Positions 45,533-53,330 of a stretch of DNA of 64,000 bases are shown here, piece by piece. Both the position numbers and the translations under genes were made by a program. This DNA comes from Robertkochia solimangrovi. GTDB lineage: Bacteria > Bacteroidota > Bacteroidia > Flavobacteriales > Flavobacteriaceae. Location of the stretch: NCBI RefSeq assembly GCF_007279655.1, contig NZ_QKWN01000002.1, forward strand, positions 549,482-613,481. The letters are read 5' to 3'. The number at the start of each line of letters is the position of its first letter. The first letter of the stretch is position 1. Below the pieces are notes generated by a model. It was not told where the DNA came from, ran no database searches, and was given only the letters and a program-made list of their open reading frames with translations.

Positions 45533-46632
45533 TATTTTTTTCCGTTGAGTATACTTTCAATAGTACTCGAACGAATCACCTTTGCGTTCTCAGTTTCATC
45601 AAAGCTTTCACTGAAAAATATATCCTTCGGCAATTCATATTTATCAAGTGATTTGATTTTTGATATTCTTTCTTCAAAATCCTGTTTCTCAGATTCAGAT
45701 CCTTCGATCACCAACACCATCTTCTCTCCAAGTTTCTCATCGGGAATACCATAAACAAAATATCTTCGGTTGATATACTCCGCCAACTTATCCTCAATCT
45801 GTTCAGGAATCAGTTTAATCCCTCCGGAATTGATCACATTATCATACCTGCCAAGCCAGTCAAAGGCATCCTCTGCCACTAAATGAACGATATCGTTGGT
45901 AACAATGGTCTCATTGGAAATATTCGGTGCATCGATGATCAGACAATTGCGTTCATCAACAGAAATCGTAATATTGGGAAGCACTCTGAAATGTGCATTA
46001 CGCAAGGCTGTGGTACTGCGAAAGTTATTGAGTTGCTTTGCCGCAATATGAGTTACCGTTTCTGTCATTCCATAGGTCTCAAAGGTCAGGGTTTTCCGAT
46101 CCTGAAGGCCTTCGATCAATTCTTTACTCACTGGAGCCCCTCCAACTATAATCTTTTTGATCTGGTCGAGTTTACCCAGTGAATTCATCACTTGAAGCGG
46201 TATCATGGCCGAAAAATCATACTCCCGTGAAATATTCGCTAAAGGATTTAAAGAAGGTTCTATAAGGTCTATTTCGAGCCCGAGGATCATTGCACGAACC
46301 AACATCATCTTACCTGCGATGAATCGGGCAGGCAGACAATGTAATGCGCTATCACCGACGGAAATTCCAAAAAAATCACCGGATGCGATGGCAGAATTTA
46401 CCATATGCTGCTTATGAAGGTCGATCGATTTAGGCTCACCTGTCGAACCTGAAGTCTTAACCCTTACATAATCACCATCATCCAGCCAATCCATAAGAAA
46501 CTCTCCGATCGACTTTTCAAATGATTTTCCTTCCTTTACAAAACTGTACGCAACCTCTTTAAGGTCTTCTCTGTCATAATAATTTCCGTTAAGACGGAAC
46601 CTGTTATGAATGTTCTCAAATGTAGGATTCAT
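45532..46632 (-). CDS. menE: AMP-binding protein, probable o-succinylbenzoate-CoA ligase
   Basis: This 366-aa acyl-adenylate-forming enzyme activates o-succinylbenzoate to its CoA ester in menaquinone synthesis. Seen: the P-loop VKTSGSTGEPKSIDL (about 57-71), TFETYGMTETVTHIA and the hinge region WLGRYDNVINSGGIKLIPEQIE. It is shorter than typical MenE (about 450-500 aa), because the N-terminal domain is trimmed as in other flavobacterial versions. The ATG at 46632 is preferred over one six codons upstream. It is the last gene of a minus-strand cluster with menC, and that context is the main reason for the MenE call. Confidence 0.83.
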   Translation of the reverse strand: MNPTFENIHNRFRLNGNYYDREDLKEVAYSFVKEGKSFEKSIGEFLMDWLDDGDYVRVKTSGSTGEPKSIDLHKQHMVNSAIASGDFFGISVGDSALHCLPARFIAGKMMLVRAMILGLEIDLIEPSLNPLANISREYDFSAMIPLQVMNSLGKLDQIKKIIVGGAPVSKELIEGLQDRKTLTFETYGMTETVTHIAAKQLNNFRSTTALRNAHFRVLPNITISVDERNCLIIDAPNISNETIVTNDIVHLVAEDAFDWLGRYDNVINSGGIKLIPEQIEDKLAEYINRRYFVYGIPDEKLGEKMVLVIEGSESEKQDFEERISKIKSLDKYELPKDIFFSESFDETENAKVIRSSTIESILNGKK

Positions 46633-46678
46633 GACGTAAAGGTACGTCATCCAATGAATTATTAAAAGGAATCTCTTG

Positions 46679-47620
46679 CTATAAAACCGAATTTTCCTGA
46701 GAGGGCGCTACTGCATTTTCTTCTACTGGCGGAATTACCGGCCCTGCAAGTTTGTACTTCCAGTTTGACCAGCGATACTTCTTTGCAAAAATAAGGATCA
46801 ACAAAGGAAAGACCACAAAAACAGGAACCAACACATCATATCCCATTTCCGGTTTGGAAACATCCTTTAATACCGAAGGAGTTTGAAATGCAGTCCACTG
46901 TGCTGTCAACAGTAATGCTGAGATCAGGTTATTTGCCGCATGAAAACCCAACGCCAGTTCTAATCCTTCATCCATCAGCGTAATGATTCCCAGAAAGAAA
47001 CCTGTACCGATATAATAGACGAGAATACCGTACCCTAGTTTTGCCACCTCCGGATTCCCGATATGCATCATACCAAAAAGTACCGAAGTAAAAATCAGGG
47101 GAAACAGTTTACTCTTATAGTTTACCCCGATCCCCTGCATGAGATATCCCCGAAATAGATACTCCTCAAAACTGGTCTGTAATGGTATCAATGCTACTCC
47201 GATCAACAGCAACCAAAGAAAGGGTTCTAACTGAAAATTCCAGACATAATCTTCCGGATTCAGATAGTAATCGAGAAAAATCAATCCAGAAGTAATGATC
47301 CCCCATAGCGAAAAGGCAAAGAAGATCCTTTTCCAGTCCACTTTTTTTCGGGAAGTGGTAAGACTGCGTATAGATTGCTTATGTATAAACTTAACCCAGA
47401 GAAACAAGATTCCCAAGCCGATTGCCAACGGAGCCAGTAATTCTACCAGCACACTGATTTCTCCTCGCTGCGCTATCTGAGTCTCCATCATCGATTCAAC
47501 GTCAATATTCAATAAAAGAATCGCCAGATAATTGAGTGCCATCAGTCCGAAGAATCCAAGTGGGATAAAAATATATCTCCATACCTCGTGTTTACTTTTA
47601 AAAGCTTGTTCTATATACAT
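46679..47620 (-). CDS. CPBP family intramembrane glutamic endopeptidase
   Basis: This 313-aa multi-pass membrane protein has the CPBP/Abi catalytic motifs: SFEEYLFRGYLMQG (the EExxxR motif), a later GMMHIGNPE with His, and NNLISALL. These residues form the intramembrane Glu/His/Asn site of the Rce1-like proteases. The substrate is unknown. It sits between menC (10 bp upstream) and menE (46 bp downstream) in the men cluster, an order seen in other flavobacteria. A role tied to menaquinone synthesis is only inferred. Confidence 0.87.
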   Translation of the reverse strand: MYIEQAFKSKHEVWRYIFIPLGFFGLMALNYLAILLLNIDVESMMETQIAQRGEISVLVELLAPLAIGLGILFLWVKFIHKQSIRSLTTSRKKVDWKRIFFAFSLWGIITSGLIFLDYYLNPEDYVWNFQLEPFLWLLLIGVALIPLQTSFEEYLFRGYLMQGIGVNYKSKLFPLIFTSVLFGMMHIGNPEVAKLGYGILVYYIGTGFFLGIITLMDEGLELALGFHAANNLISALLLTAQWTAFQTPSVLKDVSKPEMGYDVLVPVFVVFPLLILIFAKKYRWSNWKYKLAGPVIPPVEENAVAPSQENSVL

Positions 47621-47630
47621 ATATGTTCAG

Positions 47631-48689
47631 TTAATTCTTTGCAATTTTCTTTAAAACAGAATCAATATTCCAGTTACGTCCGGGATTAATTCTTAAAAAG
47701 CCCTCCTGAACCACCAGTGGGGCCTCTATATTATTCGTATATAATCCTCCGGTACCCAACCCTTGTGGCATATCGCTATTCAGCGTATAGGTCCATTGAG
47801 CAATGGCATTAAGGCCAATATTACTTTCCAGGGCACTGGTAATCCACCACCCCGCTCCTACCGCTTCAGCGAGTCTGATCCATTCTTCCGAATCGCGGTA
47901 GCCTCCTACCAGGGAAGGCTTGAGAATGATATATTGCGGTTTAATCATTTGTAGTAAATCCCGTCGTTTTGTTACAGTTTGCACGCCGATCAGCTCCTCA
48001 TCTAACGCAACGGGTAAAGGGGTATTAGCACAGACTTTGCACATCAATTCCGGGTTTCCGGCTTTAACAGGCTGTTCGATGGAATGCAGATGATACTTAC
48101 TCAGTGCCTCCAGCCTGGACATTACGACATCAGCGCCAAAAGCTCCGTTCGCATCTACTCTGATCTCAATGTCGTCAGGAGAGAATTTTTTTCGGATACT
48201 ACTGATCAGATGCAATTCAGTCTCAAAATCAATGGCACCGATCTTCAGTTTGATGCAATCAAATCCGGAATTGAGCTTTTCACGAATCTGTCGTTCCATA
48301 AAATCAGCCTTTCCCATCCATATGAGTCCGTTGATTGGAATCGCTGATTGGCCAGAGGTGAATTCTGAAGGAAAAAGTTGAAAACAATCTATTGATCGAA
48401 GTGAAAGAAAGGCCTGTTCCAGGCCGAACCGTATCGAAGGAAACTCTTCTAATTCGTCATATAACTTTTCTTCTCCAAGTTCTATATGCTCACATACCCA
48501 GGACAATTTATCTTCATAATCCGGACGGTCATCATAACTCAGGGTACGAAGAATTCCGCATTCACCGATACCGGTTCTTTCCTGATCTTGCAAAATGATG
48601 AACCAGGTTTCCTTTTCTGTTAAAATTCCCCGGGAAGTTCCGCTGGCTTGCTTAAACTGAAGTATGTATCGATGGCAGGATGCTTTCAT
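47631..48689 (-). CDS. menC: o-succinylbenzoate synthase
   Basis: This 352-aa enolase-superfamily enzyme dehydrates SHCHC to o-succinylbenzoate in menaquinone synthesis. The KxK pair CIKLKIG (second Lys catalytic), the metal ligands RVDANGAF, SIEQPVK and LDEELIG, and the late KPSLVGG Lys are all present. The start is the ATG at 48689; a TTG one codon upstream is not needed. The ATG overlaps the stop codon of the UPF0173 gene in a TGATG, which suggests translational coupling. Confidence 0.9.
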   Translation of the reverse strand: MKASCHRYILQFKQASGTSRGILTEKETWFIILQDQERTGIGECGILRTLSYDDRPDYEDKLSWVCEHIELGEEKLYDELEEFPSIRFGLEQAFLSLRSIDCFQLFPSEFTSGQSAIPINGLIWMGKADFMERQIREKLNSGFDCIKLKIGAIDFETELHLISSIRKKFSPDDIEIRVDANGAFGADVVMSRLEALSKYHLHSIEQPVKAGNPELMCKVCANTPLPVALDEELIGVQTVTKRRDLLQMIKPQYIILKPSLVGGYRDSEEWIRLAEAVGAGWWITSALESNIGLNAIAQWTYTLNSDMPQGLGTGGLYTNNIEAPLVVQEGFLRINPGRNWNIDSVLKKIAKN

Positions 48690-49366
48690 CAAAGTTCGAT
48701 GTTCTCACCTATTTCCAACAACATTAGATCCTTCCCTTTATCATAAAAGCTTTTCTTTGCTTCTTCATGATCGATCTCGATATATCCAAAGGTATCATAA
48801 TGATAGCCCAGTACCTTGTCACACTGCACAAAATCTGAAGCGATGATCGCATCCTTAATCCCCATGGTGAAATTATCACCGATCGGTAATACGACAAGAT
48901 CGAGTTGTGTATGCATCGGTATCAGTTTCATGTCCATTGTAAGGGCAGTATCCCCTGCGATATAAAGGTTCTTATGTTCCCCTTCCAATACAAATCCTCC
49001 GGGTTGTCCTCCATAAGTTCCGTCAGGAAAGGAAGAAGAATGGTGGGCGATCACATATTTTAGCATTCCGAATTCAAAATCCCAGCTTCCTCCATGATTC
49101 ATCGGGTGCGCTTCAAACCCTTTTTGAGAATAATAGGTAGCTATCTCCGCATTTGATATGATCACAGCTCCGGTGTTCTTAGCGATAAGTTCCACATCCG
49201 CAATATGGTCGCCATGAGCATGTGTAATCAGAATATAGTCGGCTTTAAGGGAATTCACATCGATATGACCTGCTTTGGGATTGGGTGTGATAAAAGGATC
49301 GACAAGTATATGTACATCATTGACAGCTATCCCTAAAGCTGCATGTCCGTAAAAAGTAATTTTCAT
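48689..49366 (-). CDS. UPF0173 family metal-dependent hydrolase
   Basis: A 225-aa cytoplasmic MBL-fold protein. Seen: MKITFYGHAALGI, VDPFITPNP, the metal motif ILITHAHGDHIADV and the later LYIAGDTALT with HYDTFGY. This is the UPF0173 group, whose substrate is not established. It is the first gene of the minus-strand menaquinone cluster (menC starts within its stop codon). A -7 box (49403-49410, minus) buried in a 10-bp inverted repeat is placed to drive the whole cluster. Confidence 0.9.
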   Translation of the reverse strand: MKITFYGHAALGIAVNDVHILVDPFITPNPKAGHIDVNSLKADYILITHAHGDHIADVELIAKNTGAVIISNAEIATYYSQKGFEAHPMNHGGSWDFEFGMLKYVIAHHSSSFPDGTYGGQPGGFVLEGEHKNLYIAGDTALTMDMKLIPMHTQLDLVVLPIGDNFTMGIKDAIIASDFVQCDKVLGYHYDTFGYIEIDHEEAKKSFYDKGKDLMLLEIGENIEL

Positions 49367-49382
49367 TATGTGGAAATTTGTG

Positions 49383-49410
49383 AATTTGTACTACTAAAAG
49401 TACAAATTTA
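49383..49410 (-). promoter_or_regulatory. promoter of the men cluster within a 10-bp palindrome
   Basis: AATTTGTACT (49383-49392) and AGTACAAATT (49399-49408) form a perfect 10-bp inverted repeat with a 6-nt spacer. The minus-strand -7 box TAAATTTG (49403-49410) overlaps its right arm. The repeat also overlaps the stop codon of the histidine kinase gene. It may be an operator, a terminator without T-run, or both. Confidence 0.45.
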
Positions 49411-51363
49411 ACTAAAATTGAACCAGAATCGAACACCTTTTACATCTCTGTCGATCTGAAGTTTTGAACGCAATTGATTAGCAAGCCTATTGATCAGGTT
49501 TAACCCCATCGATCCTGTCGACACTGTTTCAAAATCATCCGGAAGTCCTATTCCATCATCGCTATACTCGAAAGCCACATGTTCTCCTTCATCGGTCAGC
49601 TTGATCTTAATATGTCCTGATTTAGTCTCTGTAAATGCATATTTAAAGGAATTGGACACCAATTCGTTCAGTATTAATCCAATCGGAATCGCTCGGTCAA
49701 CATCCAACTGAGTGCCTTTAGCGTCGATGATAATATTTACTTTGGCATCATCCTTTTTATAAACCGATTGAATACTCGCGATGAGAGATTCTATATATTC
49801 CTGCATCTCGATTACCGACAAATCTTCATTCTGATAAAGTTTCTGATGTATAAGTGCCATCGCCTTTACCCTGCTCTGCCCCTCTTCCAGGGCATTGATA
49901 GCGGCCCTGCTGCGAGTATTTTTTGCCTGCAGGCTAAGCAAACTCGATACCATCTGCAAATTATTCTTCACACGATGATGGATCTCCTTTAGGAGTGAAT
50001 CTTTTTCGGTAAGCGAATTCTCAATGATACGTTTTTGATTTTCGATCAATCGCTTATTCTTTATACTTTTTACATAAGCGATGATCAATGCGAATACGCA
50101 AAGTACGCTGAACACCAAGGCTACGATACTCAGATAGATCGTCTTCTCCCTTTCCAGAATTTCCGACCTGTTTCTTTCAAGATCAAGACGTTGTTGTTCA
50201 AGTTTTCTCTTCGTCTGAACATCGATATCGAAAGCGACCAGTTGACCCAGCAATTGTTTCCTCATATCGCTATACTCGATCGAATCTTTGGTCTTCATAT
50301 AACTGTTCAAAAAGAAAGTCGCTGAATCCGGTTTGTTCTCTTTAAGATATAATTTGGCTTTAATCCTATTGTAATTTACCAAATGCAGGTACGGATTCTT
50401 ATAGGTCAGGTCAATACTGTCGAGATAGGTTCTGGCCAGTTCCGGACTATTGGTATTCAGATAACATTCTGCAAGATTTGACCAATAATTAACGGTCGCG
50501 GTAGAGAATTTACCTTTATCGAATTTTTTACTGGCGGAAATGCCGGCTTCTATATAGGGTATCGCCTCTTCATATTTCCCCTGATCCATTTTACATTTAC
50601 CCATATTCCCAAGGATACTGCCTTTCAGGTTTACGGCCTTGCGAAATTCCTTTTCAGAAATAACACCTTCCTGCCCTATAAACGTTTCGACGAATTCGAG
50701 TCCGGTCACATATTCTTTATATGCACTGTAAACGGAACCATCTTTTCTGAGAAAAGTTCCCTTATCATTATGAAAAACAGCCTTTTCGAGCAACGTGCCT
50801 TCGGTTTCCAGTTCATGATATACCATACCATAATCCATCAGTGCGTGACGGTACAAGCCGAGATTGGAATAAATATCATACAACACAACCTGTTCCCCGG
50901 AATTCTTTAATTCCTTACGTATCTCCAATTGTTTATTAAAGAACTGTAACGCAGCATATACCTTATCGGCATTATGTAATAATCTGATCTTTACTTTATG
51001 ATCGAGCTGGGATTTCTTTTGCAGTAATTCTTCGACGAGCAAGGCTGCATTCTCATAATCACCGAGATCATAATAAACAGTTACCATCATCGTTTGGTAG
51101 CGTTGTTTATCGTATACATCGGAAGATTGCTCTGAGTCTTTGATCAGATTCCTGATCAATTCCTGCCATCGGTAAGCGGACGCTGTTGCATAGCGGTCAC
51201 TGTCGGCATAAAAATATTCGAATCGCTGTTCTGCGGTAGTGATGAGCTTGAACTGATGCAACCTGCTGTTCACCTCCTGACTAACCTGCGGATAGAGGGT
51301 AAATAGCATAAAGCATATAATTCCAGGCAAAAGGTATTGCCGTGTAAAGTTCAAATATCGCAT
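49408..51363 (-). CDS. TPR-containing sensor histidine kinase (HisKA_2 type)
   Basis: This 651-aa sensor kinase has a possible N-terminal signal or membrane anchor at about 9-24, then a long helical TPR region (about 40-375) with repeats such as QGKYEEAIPYIEAGISASKK. A coiled coil, a transmembrane helix at about 410-430 and the HisKA_2 phosphoacceptor EIHHRVKNNLQMVSSLLSLQ (His462 or His463) follow. The HATPase domain carries ILNELVSNSFKYAF and YSDDGIGLPDDF. The TPR part would lie outside the cytoplasm. HisKA_2 kinases in this phylum often partner with LytTR or other regulators encoded elsewhere; none is adjacent. Its upstream region carries a candidate structured RNA ending in a terminator 58 bp before the start. 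Confidence 0.87.
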   Translation of the reverse strand: MRYLNFTRQYLLPGIICFMLFTLYPQVSQEVNSRLHQFKLITTAEQRFEYFYADSDRYATASAYRWQELIRNLIKDSEQSSDVYDKQRYQTMMVTVYYDLGDYENAALLVEELLQKKSQLDHKVKIRLLHNADKVYAALQFFNKQLEIRKELKNSGEQVVLYDIYSNLGLYRHALMDYGMVYHELETEGTLLEKAVFHNDKGTFLRKDGSVYSAYKEYVTGLEFVETFIGQEGVISEKEFRKAVNLKGSILGNMGKCKMDQGKYEEAIPYIEAGISASKKFDKGKFSTATVNYWSNLAECYLNTNSPELARTYLDSIDLTYKNPYLHLVNYNRIKAKLYLKENKPDSATFFLNSYMKTKDSIEYSDMRKQLLGQLVAFDIDVQTKRKLEQQRLDLERNRSEILEREKTIYLSIVALVFSVLCVFALIIAYVKSIKNKRLIENQKRIIENSLTEKDSLLKEIHHRVKNNLQMVSSLLSLQAKNTRSRAAINALEEGQSRVKAMALIHQKLYQNEDLSVIEMQEYIESLIASIQSVYKKDDAKVNIIIDAKGTQLDVDRAIPIGLILNELVSNSFKYAFTETKSGHIKIKLTDEGEHVAFEYSDDGIGLPDDFETVSTGSMGLNLINRLANQLRSKLQIDRDVKGVRFWFNFS

Positions 51364-51418
51364 CTATCGTATTCCTTGTTTATCCGGAATCTATTATTGA
51401 AAACCAGAAATTATAGTT

Positions 51419-51450
51419 AAAAAAGCCTAAATTTTCATTTAGGCTTTTCC
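51419..51450 (-). terminator. terminator upstream of the histidine kinase
   Basis: AAAAGCCTAAAT (51421-51432), loop TTTC, ATTTAGGCTTTT (51437-51448), a 12-bp stem. On the minus strand the stem ends in a run of six T. No plus-strand gene precedes it, so it acts on minus-strand transcripts. Confidence 0.75.
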
Positions 51451-51669
51451 CGGATTACATATAATTATGCAATTCATCAGGATGCATTAATTACATGATT
51501 AACATCTTAACAGCGGGATAAACATAAATGAATTGCACAAAAGAACTAAATTTATGTTGTATACACCAGTCTTAATGTTGTGAATTGTGTGATTTTGTTC
51601 TCCTACAAAATCGTAAACAGATACTTACAATTATGTAAGATAAATTACCCAGAGGTTATAAGGTAATTT
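51419..51669 (-). ncRNA. candidate structured RNA or attenuated leader of the histidine kinase
   Basis: Read on the minus strand, a -7 box at 51676-51683 would start transcription near 51669. Stem-loops follow: 51642-51649/51662-51669 (8 bp), 51624-51629/51634-51639 (6 bp), 51591-51598/51605-51612 (8 bp, loop AGGAGA), a long-range 10-bp stem 51468-51477/51528-51537 enclosing TTAAT/ATTAA and GATG/CATC stems, and the terminator 51421-51448. All listed stems are perfect. There is no match by eye to tmRNA, RNase P, SRP or 6S RNA. It could be a free sRNA of about 250 nt or the leader of the kinase gene, whose start is 58 bp further on. Confidence 0.5.
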
Positions 51670-51675
51670 TTAAAT

Positions 51676-51683
51676 CAAAAATA
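51676..51683 (-). promoter_or_regulatory. -7 promoter box of the minus-strand RNA
   Basis: On the minus strand this reads TATTTTTG, an exact match. No well-placed -33 TTG was found. Confidence 0.4.
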
Positions 51684-51709
51684 TAACTGATTCATTTCGA
51701 GTATATGCA

Positions 51710-51752
51710 TAAAAAAAAACGAGCCTTAAGGGGTATCCAGAAAACTCGTTTT
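51710..51752 (-). terminator. terminator-like hairpin with large loop
   Basis: AAAACGAG (51716-51723) pairs with CTCGTTTT (51745-51752) around a 21-nt loop that contains CCTTAAGG. On the minus strand it ends in nine T, so it would terminate a minus-strand transcript coming from the trmD side. Confidence 0.5.
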
Positions 51753-51995
51753 GGGGCATCATTATGAAACAAGTTGTTAATGCTATCAATCAACTTTTTA
51801 ATCAACACCTCTAACTTACTGTATTAAACTGAAAGCATCAAACCATTGTTGTGAAAGTACCTACTTCTGTTGTTAAGTCGTTGAGTCCTGTTGAAAAGGA
51901 AGAATTCATAGGAATAATCGTAAAAAAAGGATTTGTATTGTACAGGAATTAAAAGTTTGGCGAAGGGTAAGCAGAACCGGTGTGATATAACTCGG

Positions 51996-52003
51996 TAATT
52001 TTG
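51996..52003 (+). promoter_or_regulatory. -7 promoter box of trmD
   Basis: TAATTTTG, exact match, 30 nt before the ATG at 52034. It overlaps the ATG at 52001 that would extend the frame, so the downstream ATG is the real start. Confidence 0.6.
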
Positions 52004-52033
52004 CATCTTTGCAGAAATATATGTGGAAGTATT

Positions 52034-52711
52034 ATGAGAATTGATATCATAACCGTTTTACCTGAATTGATGAAAAGTCCTTTCGAAGCTTCGATATTAC
52101 AGCGAGCGATCACTAAAGGTCATGTGGAAGTTCATTTTCATAATCTCCGTGATTATGCTTCGAATGCCTATAAGACTGTTGATGATTATCAATTCGGAGG
52201 TGGTGCTGGCATGGTCATGATGATCGAGCCCATCGATAAGTGTATCTCCGACTTAAAATCTGAACGGGATTACGATGAGATCATCTATATGACTCCTGAT
52301 GGTGAAACTCTGAAACAAGGTATTGCCAATGAATTATCACTCAAGGATAACATCATAATTCTATGCGGTCATTATAAAGGTGTAGACCAACGGGTCAGAG
52401 ATATGTTCGTTACACGAGAAATATCGATTGGAGATTATGTACTATCCGGAGGTGAACTGGGTGCTGCTGTTTTATGTGATGCGGTGATCCGATTGATTCC
52501 CGGGGTTCTAAATGATGAAACTTCTGCCCTCACCGATTCTTTCCAGGACAACCTTCTTGCACCACCGGTCTATACAAGGCCGGCAGAATATAAAGGAGCG
52601 AAAGTACCTGACATTTTGCTAAGCGGGAACTTTGCCAAAATCGAAAAATGGCGTGAAGACCAGGCCTTTGAAAGAACAAAATTGAGAAGACCTGACTTGC
52701 TAGATGAATAA
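52034..52711 (+). CDS. trmD: tRNA (guanine-N1)-methyltransferase
   Basis: This 225-aa SPOUT-class enzyme makes m1G37 in tRNAs with G36, preventing +1 frameshifts. The knot region is complete: [35 protein letters not shown], and the start [12 protein letters not shown]. The [13 protein letters not shown] segment binds SAM-side substrate. I chose the ATG at 52034 because the longer frame begins within the promoter box. It lies 116 bp before rplS, as trmD and rplS are neighbours in most bacteria, but rplS has its own promoter here. Confidence 0.95.
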   Translation: MRIDIITVLPELMKSPFEASILQRAITKGHVEVHFHNLRDYASNAYKTVDDYQFGGGAGMVMMIEPIDKCISDLKSERDYDEIIYMTPDGETLKQGIANELSLKDNIIILCGHYKGVDQRVRDMFVTREISIGDYVLSGGELGAAVLCDAVIRLIPGVLNDETSALTDSFQDNLLAPPVYTRPAEYKGAKVPDILLSGNFAKIEKWREDQAFERTKLRRPDLLDE

Positions 52712-52725
52712 ATTTCAGATAATTA

Positions 52726-52755
52726 TTGTAAATTATTAAGAAATAATTATTTTTG
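52726..52755 (+). promoter_or_regulatory. complete promoter of rplS
   Basis: -33 TTG (52726-52728), 19-nt spacer, -7 box TATTTTTG (52748-52755). It gives a leader of about 65 nt before the ATG at 52828, in which AGATT and AATCT could close a stem. Confidence 0.65.
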
Positions 52756-52827
52756 CACTCAATTTCAGATTAACCTCTGGCGAGAATCGTGAATGTTGAT
52801 TTGATGGAATCTAATTTTAATAGCAAA

Positions 52828-53178
52828 ATGGAAGCTTTAGTAAAATTTGTTCAGGACGAATTTATCACAAAAAATGAATTTCCTGAATTTTCCGCTGGAG
52901 ATACGATCACCGTTTATTACGAAATTAAAGAGGGTGAAAAAACTCGTACTCAGTTTTTTAGAGGGGTTGTAATTCAAAGAAGAGGTACAGGTGCTTCTGA
53001 GACATTCACAATCAGAAAAATGTCAGGTACTGTAGGTGTAGAAAGAATCTTCCCTATAAACATGCCTGCATTACAGAAAATAGAGATCAACAAACGCGGT
53101 AAAGTGCGTAGAGCAAGAATTTTCTACTTCAGAGGACTTACCGGGAAAAAAGCGAGAATCAAAGAGTTTCGAAAATAA
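52828..53178 (+). CDS. rplS: 50S ribosomal protein L19
   Basis: This 116-aa ribosomal protein lies at the 30S-50S interface. The conserved FSAGDTITVYYEIKEGEKTR, FRGVVIQRRG, ETFTIRKMS, GVERIFPIN and the basic RRARIFYFRGLTGKKARI end are present. I chose the ATG at 52828 (MEALVKFVQDEF), which matches flavobacterial L19; the 13 codons upstream are in the leader between promoter and start. It is followed by a strong terminator at 53205-53228. Confidence 0.96.
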   Translation: MEALVKFVQDEFITKNEFPEFSAGDTITVYYEIKEGEKTRTQFFRGVVIQRRGTGASETFTIRKMSGTVGVERIFPINMPALQKIEINKRGKVRRARIFYFRGLTGKKARIKEFRK

Positions 53179-53204
53179 ACCGCTTTTTAAAGGAAATATA
53201 TCAG

Positions 53205-53235
53205 AAGCCCGTCGGAATCGACGGGCTTTTTTATT
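53205..53235 (+). terminator. terminator after rplS
   Basis: AAGCCCGTCG (53205-53214), loop GAAT, CGACGGGCTT (53219-53228), 10-bp stem, then six T. Confidence 0.93.
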
Positions 53236-53317
53236 TATCAACAATTGTTCATAACCAATGTGCATAAACTGTTGATTATTAATATGTTAAATTTTTAGCT
53301 TACCGGTATTAATTTAG

Positions 53318-53325
53318 TATCTTTG
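53318..53325 (+). promoter_or_regulatory. -7 promoter box of the rplS-icd intergenic RNA
   Basis: TATCTTTG, an exact TAnnTTTG match; transcription would start near 53331. Confidence 0.5.
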
Positions 53326-53330
53326 GTATT

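Larger units (their letters stand above)
51364..52033. other. gene-free region between histidine kinase and trmD, 670 bp
   Basis: No convincing protein-coding gene. It holds, from left: a terminator (51421-51448), a series of stem-loops (51468-51669), a minus-strand -7 box (51676-51683), a second terminator-like hairpin (51716-51752), about 240 bp with no clear signal, and the trmD promoter (51996-52003). These are listed separately. Confidence 0.6.

Noticed and set aside
51824..52006. 60-codon minus-strand frame upstream of trmD
   Set aside because: It overlaps the trmD promoter, has low-complexity aromatic/Arg composition and no promoter box of its own.
53235..53278. Pair of DnaA-box-like nonamers (TTATCAACA and near-complement)
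   Set aside because: Each deviates from TTATCCACA, only two are present, and there is no AT-rich unwinding array or dnaA gene; not enough for an origin.
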